Source: Clostridium tertium (GTDB lineage: Bacteria; Bacillota; Clostridia; Clostridiales; Clostridiaceae). From it: DNA of 64,000 bases. A program made the position numbers and the translations under genes. Every line of letters begins with the position of its first letter. The stretch's first letter is position 1. The stretch spans positions 248,001 through 312,000 of the forward strand of contig NZ_JAGGJY010000002.1 of the NCBI RefSeq assembly GCF_017873245.1. The letters run 5' to 3'. Shown piece by piece: positions 63,461 to 64,000 of the stretch. The notes beneath the pieces were generated by a model. It was not told the origin of the DNA and ran no database searches. It saw only the letters and a list, made by a program, of their open reading frames with translations.

Positions 63461-64000
63461 CTAATTTAGTTTTTTCTCTAAAGCCTTTGCTCCCAACGAA
63501 ATTGGAAAACAAATCAAAAAATATATTATAAGCAACACACCATAAATCCAAAATGATGCTAGTGGCTCTGTTAATACTGTTCTTTCTATAATTTGCTGTC
63601 CAACTTTAACTAAATCAACTGCACCTATTAAAGTCATTAATGTAGTTGTTTTAATCATTCTAGTACTTAAATTTATAATACCTGGCATAACTCTTCTTAT
63701 ACTAATTGGAATAATAATATATCTATAAGTTTTTATCTTATTTAAAGATAATGCCATGGCTGATTCATAATATATTTTAGGAATTGAAGTAATTGCTCCT
63801 CTTACTAAATCTCCAATTTCTGCTGTTCCCCATAAAGTAAAAACAATATATCCAACTATTGTAGATTCTAAATGAATATTTAAAAGTGTAGGTACTCCAA
63901 AGTAAAACAAAAATAACCACACCATTAATGGAATTATTCTTATACTTTCTAAATATATAGTTGATATTACTTTTACAACCTTTCTTTTACTTGTCATAAT
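63461..64000 (-). CDS. Polar amino acid ABC transporter permease, N-terminus outside window
   Basis: At least 179 residues are visible. The frame is open through the right edge, and the visible beginning ([26 protein letters not shown]) normally lies 40-50 residues into HisM/GlnP-type permeases, so the ATG at 63997 is internal. The EAA-type loop [30 protein letters not shown] binds the ATPase. Its gene is the first of the visible transporter operon. Confidence 0.9.
   Translation of the reverse strand: MMTSKRKVVKVISTIYLESIRIIPLMVWLFLFYFGVPTLLNIHLESTIVGYIVFTLWGTAEIGDLVRGAITSIPKIYYESAMALSLNKIKTYRYIIIPISIRRVMPGIINLSTRMIKTTTLMTLIGAVDLVKVGQQIIERTVLTEPLASFWIYGVLLIIYFLICFPISLGAKALEKKLN

Overview
The window comes from a very AT-rich, low-GC Gram-positive genome. 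Strong AGGAGG-type ribosome sites, NfnAB, a sigma-54-controlled alcohol dehydrogenase, a tmRNA encoding the tag AEDNFALAA and the gene order eno-secG-rnr-smpB all point to Clostridium sensu stricto (cluster I), probably a saccharolytic gut or soil species. I cannot name the species. Most genes lie on the minus strand.

Layout. 1-12.6 kb: a glycan-use locus with a secreted GH42/35-like glycosidase (cut by the window edge), a zinc-ribbon protein, two large carbohydrate-active proteins of uncertain activity, a CUT1 ABC importer (lipoprotein plus two permeases) and its YesM/YesN-type two-component system. 12.7-18.4 kb: a pseudouridine synthase, a DUF2207 membrane protein, a LysR regulator divergent from an F420-ligase-like protein, and an Asn-rich protein. 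18.5-29.6 kb: a decayed IS30 transposase, a sucrose PTS regulon (scrR, GH13, scrK, scrB, scrA with two operators), and an AraC regulator divergent from a GH36 alpha-galactosidase. This block is bracketed by two copies of a ~200-bp sequence. 29.7-36.9 kb: a GH3-type acyl-adenylase and a CDP-glucose/glycosyltransferase operon.

37.3-44.0 kb looks like an accessory region next to the 3' end of ssrA. It holds an aldo/keto reductase pseudogene, an Fe-S membrane protein, a DUF434-like gene, a small DUF3427-like remnant flanked by 34-bp palindromes, a LAGLIDADG endonuclease fragment ending in a GC-rich double hairpin, and a 904-residue SIR2 plus Hsp90-like (GHKL) ATPase fusion that is a candidate antiphage effector, with a 91-aa gene upstream. 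The adjacent tmRNA gene (44037-44663) is interrupted in its T-loop by an ORF-less group I intron of about 273 nt; the exons join into a perfect T-arm.

45-64 kb is more core-like: an oxidoreductase, a secreted amidase-domain protein, an Rrf2 regulator, the bifurcating transhydrogenase NfnAB, an iron alcohol dehydrogenase with a textbook sigma-54 promoter next to its likely activator, smpB, rnr, a PH-domain protein, secG, eno, a degenerate kinase-like protein and a polar amino acid ABC transporter that runs off the right edge. A family of short palindromic repeats is scattered through the intergenic regions of this part.

All calls come from reading the sequence by eye. Family names are from memory of motifs, and no database search was run.
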